Of a stretch of 64,000 bases of DNA, positions 16,095-25,095 are shown in pieces; position 1 is the first letter of the stretch; every line of letters begins with the position of its first letter. Under the pieces are notes generated by a model, which worked only from the letters and a program-made list of their open reading frames with translations, was not told the DNA's origin and searched no databases. The DNA is taken from contig OZ253440.1 in the NCBI GenBank assembly GCA_965261055.1, positions 1,364,001-1,428,000 of the forward strand. Reading direction: 5' to 3'. This DNA comes from G965261055 sp965261055 [NCBI: Fibrobacteria bacterium] (GTDB taxonomy: Bacteria > Fibrobacterota > Fibrobacteria > UBA11236). Both the position numbers and the translations under genes were made by a program.

Positions 16095-17741
16095 ATGAAA
16101 AATTACATTAATTTTATTCAGATTTTACTTGCGGTTTTTGTTGTATCAGTAAGTGCTAATGATAAAACACTGAATGCTGGTGCTTTTATTGAATTTGGAT
16201 CCATTGTCAACGGAGAGAATTTCCAAGAAGAAGGAGTAGTAGAATCTATTGATAATCAAATTTTGCAGCGTTCTTTAGTTTATTTTGCATTTCAAGGTAA
16301 ATTAACACCAAAAACAACTGTTAATTTAAATTTTGCACTGTTACTTTTTCGCACAATTGCTGGTGAGAATGAAGAAGATGCTTTTGATCGTTTCAATTTA
16401 AGTGGTGCTGGAATAGGTGCTAGTGGTTTGCTACACCATTTTTCAGATAATTTAGAGATTGAGATAGGTCTTTTAGAGTATAAGTATACTAAATCTAGGA
16501 ATTTAGGAGAATATCTTCTAAAATCTGAAGCATATCCAACCGTGATAAGAACTGGAGGGCTAACGATTTTGAATTTTTCTCATTACAGAGCTTTAGGTGT
16601 ACGTTTAAGTTGGAATTTGTTGAATGGCTTTGTGACGAATGATTTTTTATTTTTTAGCTCTTATGATCAAGTACCAGTTTTTGATGTCAGTCCATCTTGG
16701 ATTGGTTCTATAAACCCTAATCCAGGAATTAAAATAGGAGTTGGAATTTCTTTACACCGCCTTATTGCTGCAAACAATGATATTACGAATCCTACATATG
16801 ACCCTTTGACGAAAAGCGGAGGTGGTACGAATATTTTTGATAATTTAAAAGTGAAACGGTTAGTACAATCGCAAGTATCAATTAGTTATGTCACTCAAAA
16901 TGTACTAGGTATTCCTGAGAATCAAAATGGAACATATTTTTATGAAGGTGATTTGGATTCAGCTACAATATTTGCTGATTTAAGAGTTTTGGATGCTTCA
17001 GCAAATTCTTTAGTTATAGACAGAACATCACTTAAAGAAACAGATAATTTAAAAGAAAATTTTTCTGGTAGCTTGGCTGAATTATTTGGAGAAGAAGTTT
17101 GTGAAAATGGATTACAGTCTAGTTTAACATGTAAACCTTATTATGCTGTGGTTAATGGAGGAGAAGTGATACGTTCTTTAAATAGTAATGGTAAATTTGA
17201 AGAAAATGTTTTGGAGTATAATGATAGGTTTAATTTAACTTTTAAGGCTACAAAAATTGTAGGCTTCTTTCATTTAAATTTAAATTACTTATTAGGCTTC
17301 CCGTTAGAGAAAACAGGCGTCTTTTCTATCCATGGAGAAGCTGCTTTATTAGGCGTCAAAAATTTTGAAGGTATTTATGATAATCGAATTGAACGAACAC
17401 CAATAACAGTTGGTTTTGATGTACCTACTTTTGAAATTTTAGATATTCTATCTTTTGAAGTAGAGTATTTAAGAAACAGTCAATTAGATAGTGAACGTGA
17501 AATTTTAAAAGGTTTACCTTTACCTACACTTCAGGATTTGGTTACACCTAATACTAAAAGAGATAATTGGAAGTGGACTTTGTATATGAAGCGAAAGATT
17601 TATCACAATATAGATGGTTTTTTACAAGTGTCTAATGATCATCTTCGTGTACCAGAGCGTAAAGTGACTCCGACCTATATTCCAATTACGAATAATCCAA
17701 CACACTGGTACTGGGTTGCTCGTTTAAATTGGTCTATCTAA
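16095..17741 (+). CDS. outer-membrane beta-barrel-like protein, trio member 2
   Basis: 548 residues from the ATG at 16095, which has AAGGA at 16081-16085; a longer frame back to 16068 overlaps the previous gene and is less likely. Signal peptide MKNYINFIQILLAVFVVSVS. It carries the trio blocks RNLGEYLLKSEAYPTVIRTG, FDVSPSW, IERTPITVGFDVPTFEILD, VEYLRNSQL and SNDHLRVPE, and ends YWVARLNWSI. It is about 120 residues longer than its sisters because of an insertion in the middle (about residues 280-370), which contains two cysteines (EEVCENGLQSSLTCKP) and may be an external loop. Confidence 0.75.
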   Translation: MKNYINFIQILLAVFVVSVSANDKTLNAGAFIEFGSIVNGENFQEEGVVESIDNQILQRSLVYFAFQGKLTPKTTVNLNFALLLFRTIAGENEEDAFDRFNLSGAGIGASGLLHHFSDNLEIEIGLLEYKYTKSRNLGEYLLKSEAYPTVIRTGGLTILNFSHYRALGVRLSWNLLNGFVTNDFLFFSSYDQVPVFDVSPSWIGSINPNPGIKIGVGISLHRLIAANNDITNPTYDPLTKSGGGTNIFDNLKVKRLVQSQVSISYVTQNVLGIPENQNGTYFYEGDLDSATIFADLRVLDASANSLVIDRTSLKETDNLKENFSGSLAELFGEEVCENGLQSSLTCKPYYAVVNGGEVIRSLNSNGKFEENVLEYNDRFNLTFKATKIVGFFHLNLNYLLGFPLEKTGVFSIHGEAALLGVKNFEGIYDNRIERTPITVGFDVPTFEILDILSFEVEYLRNSQLDSEREILKGLPLPTLQDLVTPNTKRDNWKWTLYMKRKIYHNIDGFLQVSNDHLRVPERKVTPTYIPITNNPTHWYWVARLNWSI

Positions 17742-17761
17742 TAAGTTTCTAAGAGGTATTT

Positions 17762-19030
17762 ATGTATAAAGTAATCAGATATAGTTTTTTTATTTTAGGA
17801 TTGACTCAAATGTCATTTGCGATTGACAATAGCTTTACTACAGGATTTTTTACAGATTGGGGTAGAATAGAGAGTGGTATTGGTCAAAATGAAGGCGGAT
17901 TTTTTGGGTCAGGCAAATCTTTAGATAAGCTTATTTTACAAAGAACAGGAGCATTTGTAAGTTATAACGAAAGTTTTTCTGACGGTTTCGGTATAAATGT
18001 GACTTTAGGAGCATTATTCTGGAAATCTTATAACGAATTGGGAGGAGGTTTGTTGCCAGGGGGAGCATATTTCTTACATTCTGGTCTAGGAGTAAGTTCT
18101 ATTTCCTTTACGCAGCAATTTACATCCAATTTGAACTTATCTTTTGGTCTTCTCAATTATAAATACAATAGTCAAGCGAAAAATTTAGGAGAATATTTAT
18201 TAACTTCAGACGCTTACCCAACTGTTATTAGAACTGGAGGCTGGTCATGGCTTAACGCAGCCTCTTATGATGCTCCTGGAGTTATTGTACAATGGAATTG
18301 GTTCAAAGATATCTTAAAACATGATTTTTTACTTTTAGCTGAGTATCAAAATGTTCCGTTTTTTGATATTTCTCCCTCGTATGTTTTAACTCTAAATTTA
18401 AAAATAATACAGGCTGGCATAGGTTATTCTTATGATCGACTATTTCGTGAAATAGATCATAGTACTCCTTTAAACGATCCAGTATATATTTATGATACAA
18501 ACGCGGTAGGCATAGTGGATTCTTTGGAGTTAACCTTTCAGGCTCAAAAAATAGTTTCATTTGTGCATGTAAATATTGCTGAAATGTTGAAGTGGGATGA
18601 AATTAAAACAGGTCCTTTGGGGATTTATGGGGAATTGGCTCTTCTTGGGTTCCGTAACTTTTTTGATTACTATGAAAGTATTAAGGATCGATTACCTATA
18701 ATGGCTGGGATTAATATCCCTACCTTTGGTGTTTTGGATTTACTTTCTGTGGAATTTGAATATTTAAAAAATCCCAATTTAAATAGTATCCAGAAACCAG
18801 TACAGTCAGCTCGTCCACTTAAGCAAGTTATACCAACGAAATACACACGAGATGACTGGCAGTGGAGTATTTATGCCAAGAAGAGTGTTTTAAATGGTGT
18901 GGAGTTGTTGTTGCAAGTAGCTAATGATCATCAAAGGCTATCAGATAATTTGGGTAGATCCACAGAATTACCTATTACTTTAACAGCTAAAGATTGGTAT
19001 TGGCTTTTTCGTTTTCAGTGGGTCATATAG
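17762..19030 (+). CDS. outer-membrane beta-barrel-like protein, trio member 3
   Basis: 422 residues with signal peptide MYKVIRYSFFILGLTQMSFA and AGAGG ahead of the ATG. Shares KNLGEYLLTSDAYPTVIRTG, FFDISPSYVLTLN, DRLPIMAGINIPTFGVLDLL, FEYLKNPNL and VANDHQRLSD with the two genes before it, closest to member 2. Ends YWLFRFQWVI, an aromatic-terminated last strand. Only 20 bases separate it from member 2, so the trio is one operon. Confidence 0.75.
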   Translation: MYKVIRYSFFILGLTQMSFAIDNSFTTGFFTDWGRIESGIGQNEGGFFGSGKSLDKLILQRTGAFVSYNESFSDGFGINVTLGALFWKSYNELGGGLLPGGAYFLHSGLGVSSISFTQQFTSNLNLSFGLLNYKYNSQAKNLGEYLLTSDAYPTVIRTGGWSWLNAASYDAPGVIVQWNWFKDILKHDFLLLAEYQNVPFFDISPSYVLTLNLKIIQAGIGYSYDRLFREIDHSTPLNDPVYIYDTNAVGIVDSLELTFQAQKIVSFVHVNIAEMLKWDEIKTGPLGIYGELALLGFRNFFDYYESIKDRLPIMAGINIPTFGVLDLLSVEFEYLKNPNLNSIQKPVQSARPLKQVIPTKYTRDDWQWSIYAKKSVLNGVELLLQVANDHQRLSDNLGRSTELPITLTAKDWYWLFRFQWVI

Positions 19031-19097
19031 CTCTCAGTGAGTTATATCGTGCTTTAGAGTGACCAAAAAATTTTATTGACAGATTAAAACATATTTA

Positions 19098-19158
19098 ATT
19101 CGTATTTTTACGAATGAAGCTTAAAACACGATCTAAAGTGAGAACTAATTTTGAATAG
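19098..19158 (+). promoter_or_regulatory. inverted repeat and upstream element shared with trpD leader
   Basis: A 7-bp hairpin (ATTCGTA/TACGAAT, loop TTTT, 19098-19115) is followed by GAAGCTT...GAGAACTAATTTT (19116-19158). The second part matches the 49 bases directly before trpD at most positions. No T-run follows the hairpin, so it is more likely an operator or relic than a terminator. Confidence 0.5.
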
Positions 19159-19250
19159 AGTAAGAATTCTATTGTATTATTTAATTAAATAATTAAAAAT
19201 TAAAATTGGTTAGACTCTTTCGCTTTCATATAATTTTTTTTAAAATTTAT

Positions 19251-19279
19251 TTGACAAATAATGATTAAGTATTTAAATT
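19251..19279 (+). promoter_or_regulatory. promoter of the ThuA-like gene
   Basis: TTGACA (19251-19256), 17-base spacer, TAAATT (19274-19279). Expected transcript start about 19286, just before AAGGAGG at 19293-19299. This arrangement argues that translation starts at 19306 rather than at the ATG at 19261, which would lie upstream of the transcript start. Confidence 0.7.
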
Positions 19280-19305
19280 CTTATATTGATCTAAGGAGGT
19301 TTATG

Positions 19306-20793
19306 ATGAAGGAACATATATTTAAGTTTGAGTACAGTATAAAGATTTCAATAGTATTTGTCTGTTTATTTGTGTATACAGCAGTATTTGGTGCACGACC
19401 TACTTTCTCATCCGATATTGAAGGAATAGCAATTACGGATACAATTAATAAGTATCCAGCAGCTCGTCGCCATGTTAGAATGGTGGAAGTTCTTGGAGTG
19501 CCAAGAGCCGTTTCATATGTAAGTAAACTTAAAAAAATGATTGAATTAAATTTTTCGCATGGTAATGGACATTTGGAGGGTAAAAACATTATTACTAATT
19601 ATTGGGATGTACTAAACACGGATCGTTATTACGGAGAGAATGGTGTTCCAGCTTTTGCTGTGACTCGTAAAATACGGGACGATGGTACTGCTGCGGCTAG
19701 GACAGGTGATGTTACTGCAGCTGATATTACGGGTAAGAATTTAATTATAAGTAACAATATTAGTTCTACACATCAATTGCCATCATCAATAAGAATGGCG
19801 ATTGAAAATGCAGTCAAGAATGAAGGACTTGGTTACTTGGGCTTTCATGGATCAGGTGATAATGCAGGTACATCGTGGAATTTTTACGCAACTAAGCTTC
19901 AACCTACAGGTTATAACGGTCATGGTGATAGACATGCTGATGCACCTATTTATCCAGCACTGGCTAGTATAAAGCATGTGGTTTTGGAGGATGTGTTTAG
20001 ACTAGGAACACCTGGACTTGTTAGTGTTTCGGTCAAGGACATTGACGCTGATGGACTGCCTGTTGATAGATCGGATGTTCTTGCCCGTGAGGTACGACAG
20101 GAATGGTACAGGTATCCTAGGAATGTGGAAGAAACTGTTACAGATACAGATATTCAAGTGCTTTTAAAATATGATGCAAGAGCTATTCCAGTTGGCACTC
20201 TAGCTTTAGGTTTTCAATTTGCTAATGGTAATCCGTTCAATTGGGTTTTAACCATTGGAAATGGTCGAGCATCTTATTTGCCACCTGGTCATACTTATCA
20301 AGATGACTTGATAGATCCTATGAGAGGAAGAGATGGGACAGTGCCTACGAATGATTATATGCGTTACATAGGTCAATTAATATTCTTTTTATCCAACTAT
20401 GATACTGAAGGTTTTTGTTCTACCATGAATGATTGTTCGAATTTAAAGCTTGTTACAGAAGAAGGCCTCTTTGTTTATGGGGATGATGATAGAGAATTAG
20501 TTTGCAATTCTAATACTTGTCTAAATGTAGTTTCGTCAACTCTGGCTCCAGTTGCTTTGAGTCAAACCTTAAGATTTAATAGCTCTAATTTAGCCGTTGA
20601 AATTGGAGAAGGACAAAATTATCAAATAAAAATTTATAATGCTTCAGGTCAGATTGTAGACCAATTGAATGGTTCTTCTACAAATACATTTAATTATACA
20701 CCTACAAAAGCTTTATCAAATGGTGTGTACTTTTTGAGTGTGGCTTTAAATGGGCAGAAAGCACAAGTTAAACGCTACGCAGTATTGAATTAA
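19306..20793 (+). CDS. secreted ThuA-like protein with type IX sorting domain
   Basis: 495 residues from 19306, chosen for a near-perfect AAGGAGG six bases upstream. An N-terminal signal (KISIVFVCLFVYTAVFGA) is followed by a ThuA-like glutamine-amidotransferase-fold domain: KNLIISNNIS, GLGYLGFHGSGDNAGTSWNF, a tyrosine/tryptophan block VRQEWYRYPRN and GNGRASYLPPGH, then a region close to YMRYIGQLIFFLSNY. After a four-cysteine linker, the last about 75 residues (IKIYNASGQIVDQLNG ... LSNGVYFLSVALNGQKAQVK) are a type A C-terminal sorting domain of the type IX secretion system. ThuA domains are linked to sugar metabolism; the substrate here is unknown. Single-gene unit with its own promoter and terminator. 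Confidence 0.85.
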   Translation: MKEHIFKFEYSIKISIVFVCLFVYTAVFGARPTFSSDIEGIAITDTINKYPAARRHVRMVEVLGVPRAVSYVSKLKKMIELNFSHGNGHLEGKNIITNYWDVLNTDRYYGENGVPAFAVTRKIRDDGTAAARTGDVTAADITGKNLIISNNISSTHQLPSSIRMAIENAVKNEGLGYLGFHGSGDNAGTSWNFYATKLQPTGYNGHGDRHADAPIYPALASIKHVVLEDVFRLGTPGLVSVSVKDIDADGLPVDRSDVLAREVRQEWYRYPRNVEETVTDTDIQVLLKYDARAIPVGTLALGFQFANGNPFNWVLTIGNGRASYLPPGHTYQDDLIDPMRGRDGTVPTNDYMRYIGQLIFFLSNYDTEGFCSTMNDCSNLKLVTEEGLFVYGDDDRELVCNSNTCLNVVSSTLAPVALSQTLRFNSSNLAVEIGEGQNYQIKIYNASGQIVDQLNGSSTNTFNYTPTKALSNGVYFLSVALNGQKAQVKRYAVLN

Positions 20794-20815
20794 ATCAATT
20801 TTTTTATTTATACAA

Positions 20816-20854
20816 AAAAGTTTTTCTTGCTTTTGCAAGAAAAACTTTTCTTAT
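20816..20854 (+). terminator. strong terminator after the ThuA-like gene
   Basis: A perfect 15-bp stem (20816-20830 with 20835-20849, loop TTTT) made of AAAAGTTTTTCTTGC and its complement, followed by CTTATT. The A-rich 5' arm makes it potentially bidirectional. Confidence 0.9.
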
Positions 20855-20881
20855 TAGTCTAATTAGTTTAATTTTTTAAGC

Positions 20882-20930
20882 GAAGCTTTAAAATACGACT
20901 GAAATTAGAACTAATTTTTAAATTTAATAG
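20882..20930 (+). promoter_or_regulatory. trpD leader element with ATTAG-AA-CTAAT palindrome
   Basis: GAAGCTT...TTAGAACTAATTTTTAAATTTAATAG ends just before the trpD ATG and resembles 19116-19158. It contains the inverted repeat ATTAG AA CTAAT (20904-20915). Possible operator; the second copy keeps only half of the palindrome. Confidence 0.45.
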
Positions 20931-20931
20931 T

Positions 20932-21957
20932 ATGAATGTCAGTTATACTTCTGTTTTAGACAAACTTTTCAAGTTTGAAAACCTTTCGTTAAAAGAGTTA
21001 AGTTTTGTTTTTGGGAGAATGATGAATGGGGAAATGTCTTCCACTCAAATTACAGCTCTTTTAGTTGCTCTTCGTATGAAAGGAGAAACAAGTCAAGAGC
21101 TTATTTCTATCGTTAAAGTACTAAAATCAAAAATGGTAGAAGTTTCTTTTGACTCAGAAATACCTTATCTTATTGATACTTGTGGAACAGGAGGTGATCA
21201 AGCCAACTACTTTAATATTAGTACAGCTTCAGCATTGGTTTGTGCCGCGAGTGGAGCTTTTGTAGCAAAGCATGGAAATAAAGGTATAAGTAGTTCTTGT
21301 GGCAGTGCTAATGTTTTGGAGGCTTTAGGTATTTCTTTGGACATACCTATTGATAAAATGAAAAAGAGTATAGAAGTTTGTAAAATTGGTTTTTTATATG
21401 CGGTGAACCATCATCCAGCAATGCAATCGGTAGCAAAAGTAAGGCAAGAGTTGGAGCAAAAAACGATTTTTAATTTGTTAGGCCCATTAATTAATCCAGC
21501 TAGAGTTAAAAGACAAATTATAGGTGTGTTTGATAAGGATCTACTACCTTTATATGCAGATGTAATATGTCATTTAGAGATGGAAAAAGTAATTATTTTG
21601 CATGGTCACGGAGGTGTTGATGAGATTTCTTTAACAGGACCAACTCAATATGTTGAAATCACCAATGGAGAGCAAACAAAGAAGACTTTTGATCCAGTAC
21701 AATACGGGTTTAAATTATGTTCTTCAGAGGATCTACAAGGTGGGACAGTTATAAAGAATGTCGAAATTATACGAGATATTATTCAAGGTAAAAAAGGATT
21801 TAAACAAGATATTGTTGTCTTGAATGCTGGTTTTGGCTTATATGTTTCAGGATTGGTTGAAACTCTTGAAGAAGGTTTTGAGTTGGCTCTTCAATCTATA
21901 GAATTTGGTAAAGTTCAAGATAAATTGGATTCTTGGATTTCTTTTTTAAAAAATTAG
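20932..21957 (+). CDS. trpD: anthranilate phosphoribosyltransferase TrpD
   Basis: 341 residues, standard size. Transfers phosphoribose from PRPP to anthranilate in tryptophan synthesis. Motifs: DTCGTGGDQANYFNISTAS (PRPP loop), KHGNKGISSSCGSANVLEAL (anthranilate/PRPP site), HHPAMQSVAKVRQELEQKTI and FNLLGPLINPA. It is followed 14 bases later by trpC. Other trp genes are not in the window. Confidence 0.96.
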   Translation: MNVSYTSVLDKLFKFENLSLKELSFVFGRMMNGEMSSTQITALLVALRMKGETSQELISIVKVLKSKMVEVSFDSEIPYLIDTCGTGGDQANYFNISTASALVCAASGAFVAKHGNKGISSSCGSANVLEALGISLDIPIDKMKKSIEVCKIGFLYAVNHHPAMQSVAKVRQELEQKTIFNLLGPLINPARVKRQIIGVFDKDLLPLYADVICHLEMEKVIILHGHGGVDEISLTGPTQYVEITNGEQTKKTFDPVQYGFKLCSSEDLQGGTVIKNVEIIRDIIQGKKGFKQDIVVLNAGFGLYVSGLVETLEEGFELALQSIEFGKVQDKLDSWISFLKN

Positions 21958-21971
21958 TATTACTAACCAGT

Positions 21972-22757
21972 ATGAGTGTATTAAATAAAATTATAGAAGC
22001 TAGAAAAATTACATTAGCCAAAGCGAAGCAAAAATTAAATTTAAACCAGCTTTTGGAACGAATACAGTCTTGTTCCTCACACCTTAATTTTGAAAAGGAA
22101 CTAAAAAAAAGTAAAAAAATTCAGTTAATTGCTGAGGTTAAAAAAGCTTCTCCTTCCAAAGGTGTGATTCAAAAAAATTTTAATCCTTTAGAAATCGCAA
22201 AAGCGTATCAAGAAGGTGGAGCGAGTGCTATTTCTGTTTTAACAGAAACTGAATTTTTTTTAGGTTCGGACTCTTATTTGCAAGAAATATCAACAGAAGT
22301 TAATTTACCAACTTTGCGTAAAGATTTTATTATTGACCCTTATCAAGTATTAGAAGCAAAAGCGTTGGGAGCAAGTGCGTATTTACTGATTGTAGATTGT
22401 TTAGAATACAATCAATTAAAAGAACTTCTGGATTCAGGTATAGAACAAGGTCTAACGGCTTTGATAGAAGTCCATAGAAAATTAGAAATAGAGATTGCTC
22501 TTAAAGCGGGAGCACGAGTTTTAGGTATTAATAATCGAAATTTGAGATCTTTTGAGACATCTTTAGATGTAACAAAAAATCTGTTACCGTATATTCCTAA
22601 AGATAGAGTAGTCATTTCTGAGTCTGGGATAAAAACACACCAAGACTTATTATTTTTAGAAAGTTTAGGAGTAGATGCTGTTTTAGTTGGAGAAACTTTA
22701 GTTAAAAGTGGAAACCCACTAGAAGCGACTCAAAAGCTATTGTCCAAATTTTTATGA
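21972..22757 (+). CDS. trpC: indole-3-glycerol-phosphate synthase TrpC
   Basis: 261 residues from the ATG at 21972 (MSVLNKIIEARKITLAKAK); an upstream in-frame ATG lies inside trpD and is less likely. Closes the indole ring from carboxyphenylaminodeoxyribulose phosphate. Seen: LIAEVKKASPSKG (catalytic Lys), GASAISVLTETEFFLGS, LPTLRKDFIIDPYQV (catalytic Lys), GINNRNLRSFETSL, VISESGI and VDAVLVGETLV. It is a stand-alone TIM barrel, not fused to TrpF. Confidence 0.96.
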   Translation: MSVLNKIIEARKITLAKAKQKLNLNQLLERIQSCSSHLNFEKELKKSKKIQLIAEVKKASPSKGVIQKNFNPLEIAKAYQEGGASAISVLTETEFFLGSDSYLQEISTEVNLPTLRKDFIIDPYQVLEAKALGASAYLLIVDCLEYNQLKELLDSGIEQGLTALIEVHRKLEIEIALKAGARVLGINNRNLRSFETSLDVTKNLLPYIPKDRVVISESGIKTHQDLLFLESLGVDAVLVGETLVKSGNPLEATQKLLSKFL

Positions 22758-22824
22758 TTAAGGCAATAAAAAACTTTATCTATAGCTATAAATGAGGATG
22801 TAAATATTCAAAAATAAAATACGA

Positions 22825-23667
22825 TTAACTAATATTTTTCTTGATAAAGTCAAAACCCATTTTATAGATATCTTCGGCTGGAGAGTAATCTCTCCAAACA
22901 TTGATGTAATCTGCAAAATCAGGGTTGTTTCTAGAAAAAGCTTCTATCACAAGCCAACCATCGTAACCAATGTCTTTAATTGCTTGAAAGTTTTCATCCC
23001 ATTGAATGGTTCCTAGACCAGGTATACCACGATTATTTTCGCTAATATGGATGTGCTTGATATTATTAGTACCATGTAACTTAATTGCTTCGCCAGGACT
23101 ATATTCTTCTATTCCAGAATGATGTGTGTCATAATGATAAGCTATAAAGTTATGATTTATTTGATCCAATAGTTTTTTAATTTGTTTTGAAGTATTTAAA
23201 AACGCACTTTCAAAACGATTTAAAACCTCAAGAGCAATATAAACTTGATTTTTTTCAGCGTATGAAGCTATTTCTTGATAAACCTTAGTTGCATTGTCAA
23301 AGTTAGATTGAGTAGGACCACCACCCAAAAAGTTTTTATATGCTGAATGACTTGGTCCTCCCAAAACAGGTGAGCCCATAATATTGGCTATATCAATGGC
23401 TTTTTGGAGTTTATCAACAGCAGCCGCTTGTATTTTTGAATCAGAGCTAATTGGATTTGTTGCTTCGTCTGCACCAATAATAACTGTACACTCCAACCCG
23501 AATGAATCAAGTCTTGATTTTAAGTTTTGATAATATTTGAAATTATCAACTTGGTCAATAAATATTTCGACACCATCGTAACCTGTTTCTTTAAGTTTTT
23601 CTAAAATTGGATTATGTTTATCGGTAATGATAACATCCCACAGAAGCAAATTAAAGCCAATTTTCAT
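22825..23667 (-). CDS. sugar 3-epimerase-like TIM barrel (tagatose/psicose epimerase family)
   Basis: 280 residues of the xylose-isomerase-like TIM-barrel superfamily. The metal-ligand set of D-tagatose/D-psicose 3-epimerases is visible: Glu in ALEVLNRFES, Asp in YHYDTHHSGIEE, His in HIHISENNRGIPGLGTIQW and Glu in WLVIEAFSR. The SENxRGxPGxG block is typical of the 3-epimerase branch, which interconverts keto-sugars. Substrate unknown. It runs toward trpC (67 bases apart) and lies just downstream of rpsT on the same strand. Confidence 0.85.
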   Translation of the reverse strand: MKIGFNLLLWDVIITDKHNPILEKLKETGYDGVEIFIDQVDNFKYYQNLKSRLDSFGLECTVIIGADEATNPISSDSKIQAAAVDKLQKAIDIANIMGSPVLGGPSHSAYKNFLGGGPTQSNFDNATKVYQEIASYAEKNQVYIALEVLNRFESAFLNTSKQIKKLLDQINHNFIAYHYDTHHSGIEEYSPGEAIKLHGTNNIKHIHISENNRGIPGLGTIQWDENFQAIKDIGYDGWLVIEAFSRNNPDFADYINVWRDYSPAEDIYKMGFDFIKKNIS

Positions 23668-23679
23668 AATAAGTAAGAG

Positions 23680-23943
23680 CTATGTAGTTTTAGATGCTAA
23701 AATTTTATGCCCTTTCGCTTTGAAGCGAGCAACCTTATTAGAGGTAAAGCCACCTTGAGACTTATGAGAAGCTTTATCAAGAAGAGAGAAAAAATTAGCA
23801 AGAACTGTCTTTGCTTCATCTTGTTTTTTAGTTGCTTGTAATTTGTGAAGAGAGGTAACAATAGTAGATCTTACATGACGATTTCGAATACGGCTTTTTT
23901 CAGCAGTGATAAGGCGTTTCTTGTTTGATTTATGTTGTGGCAT
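23680..23943 (-). CDS. rpsT: 30S ribosomal protein S20
   Basis: 87 residues, basic, starting MPQHKSNKKRLITAEKSRIR and carrying the S20 pattern RHVRSTIVTSLHKL ... LLDKASHKSQGGFTSNKVAR. Binds 16S rRNA early in small-subunit assembly. A TTGACA/TTACAT promoter lies upstream on the same strand. Confidence 0.96.
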   Translation of the reverse strand: MPQHKSNKKRLITAEKSRIRNRHVRSTIVTSLHKLQATKKQDEAKTVLANFFSLLDKASHKSQGGFTSNKVARFKAKGHKILASKTT

Positions 23944-23977
23944 ATTTTGTGCATGTTTAATTTAATTTGATCTAGAA

Positions 23978-24006
23978 ATGTAATCAAATATTTAATATCC
24001 TGTCAA
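23978..24006 (-). promoter_or_regulatory. promoter of rpsT
   Basis: On the minus strand: TTGACA (24006-24001), 17-base spacer, TTACAT (23983-23978). It lies about 35 bases before the rpsT ATG. Confidence 0.65.
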
Positions 24007-24053
24007 TTAAAAAAGGAACCTTATTAATTTAGCTTATTTTTACATTTTGTACT

Positions 24054-25094
24054 GTGAAATCTGGTTTAGCATATTTTGGAGTTAAAGATCCTGAGTTAGT
24101 CAAACAACAAATGACTCAGTTTATTGATGATGGATATACACATATTTGTTTTCCTTATTCTGAAGATGATTTTACATATCATCGGCAAGTTTTACGAAAA
24201 ATTATTAATCAAACAGTTGAGCAAGGTTTAAAAGTATATGTTACTCCTTATGGCATTGGGAATGTATTTAAAGGGAAGGCTCTTTCCAGTTATGCTTTGA
24301 GAAACCCACAAGAGTCTCAAATTAACAACCTAGGTGAAATTGAAGATGCTGTTTGCTTTAACCAATCTAACTTTAGAAGCTATGTTCGTAATTGGATTGA
24401 AGAAGTAACTGATTTAAATATTGAGACTGTGTTATGGAGTATTCCTTATTTTTCAAACTCAAAATCTCCTGATCAATGGTCTTGTAGTTGTACTGTTTGT
24501 CACAAATTATTTAGAAAGATTTATCCCCATATGATTTCGACTAGTTTAACTGATAATGTAAAAAATTTTAGAGAAAATGCTATCTTTGATTTCGTATCTG
24601 AAATAACGGGGTTAGTGAGAACAAAACATAAGCGTAATGCACTTGCTGTTAATTTCAGACAATTTGAGGAAATTAAGCAGAATCCTGATCTAAGTTTTTT
24701 AAAAAAATTAATGGAATTACCAATGTTAGATGAGATCAGTTTCCAGCCTTATTGGGAACCTAATACTCGACCAATTGAAATTGCTAAGCGTTACCATTCT
24801 TATAGTCGTTATTTATTAGATTTTGCTAAGGAATATCAAAAAGAAGCTCAAATTTGGATTAAAAACTTTGAAATAAAAAAAGATAATGAAAATACAGTAT
24901 CAGAGGCAACGCACGCTTCTTATAATGAAGGTGTTCGGAATATTTTTGCATGGTCGGCTTTCGGATCACGTGCTTCGGATGAATCCAGTGACTGTCCAGA
25001 AAAAGTTTTTAATATACAAACAAATGCCTTAGCAGATTGCTTAGAAAAAGATGTTTTAAACGAAATGATTGAAACCATGAGGTCAAAAGATTAA
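24054..25094 (+). CDS. TIM-barrel glycoside-hydrolase-like protein of unknown function
   Basis: 346 residues from a GTG at 24054 with no clear ribosome site. The N-terminal half looks like the start of a TIM barrel (GYTHICFPYSEDDFTYH, GLKVYVTPYGIGNVF, then NFRSYVRNWIEEV). A C-x-C-x2-C cluster (WSCSCTVCHKLFRKIYP, about residues 140-156) resembles a small metal site. The second half contains LAVNFRQFEE, MLDEISFQPYWEP and IFAWSAFGSRASD. This layout resembles proteins described as glycosyl-hydrolase-like, but I cannot name a family or substrate. It overlaps no gene and is followed one base later by a GT9 gene, so a role in surface sugars is possible. Confidence 0.7.
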   Translation: MKSGLAYFGVKDPELVKQQMTQFIDDGYTHICFPYSEDDFTYHRQVLRKIINQTVEQGLKVYVTPYGIGNVFKGKALSSYALRNPQESQINNLGEIEDAVCFNQSNFRSYVRNWIEEVTDLNIETVLWSIPYFSNSKSPDQWSCSCTVCHKLFRKIYPHMISTSLTDNVKNFRENAIFDFVSEITGLVRTKHKRNALAVNFRQFEEIKQNPDLSFLKKLMELPMLDEISFQPYWEPNTRPIEIAKRYHSYSRYLLDFAKEYQKEAQIWIKNFEIKKDNENTVSEATHASYNEGVRNIFAWSAFGSRASDESSDCPEKVFNIQTNALADCLEKDVLNEMIETMRSKD

Positions 25095-25095
25095 A

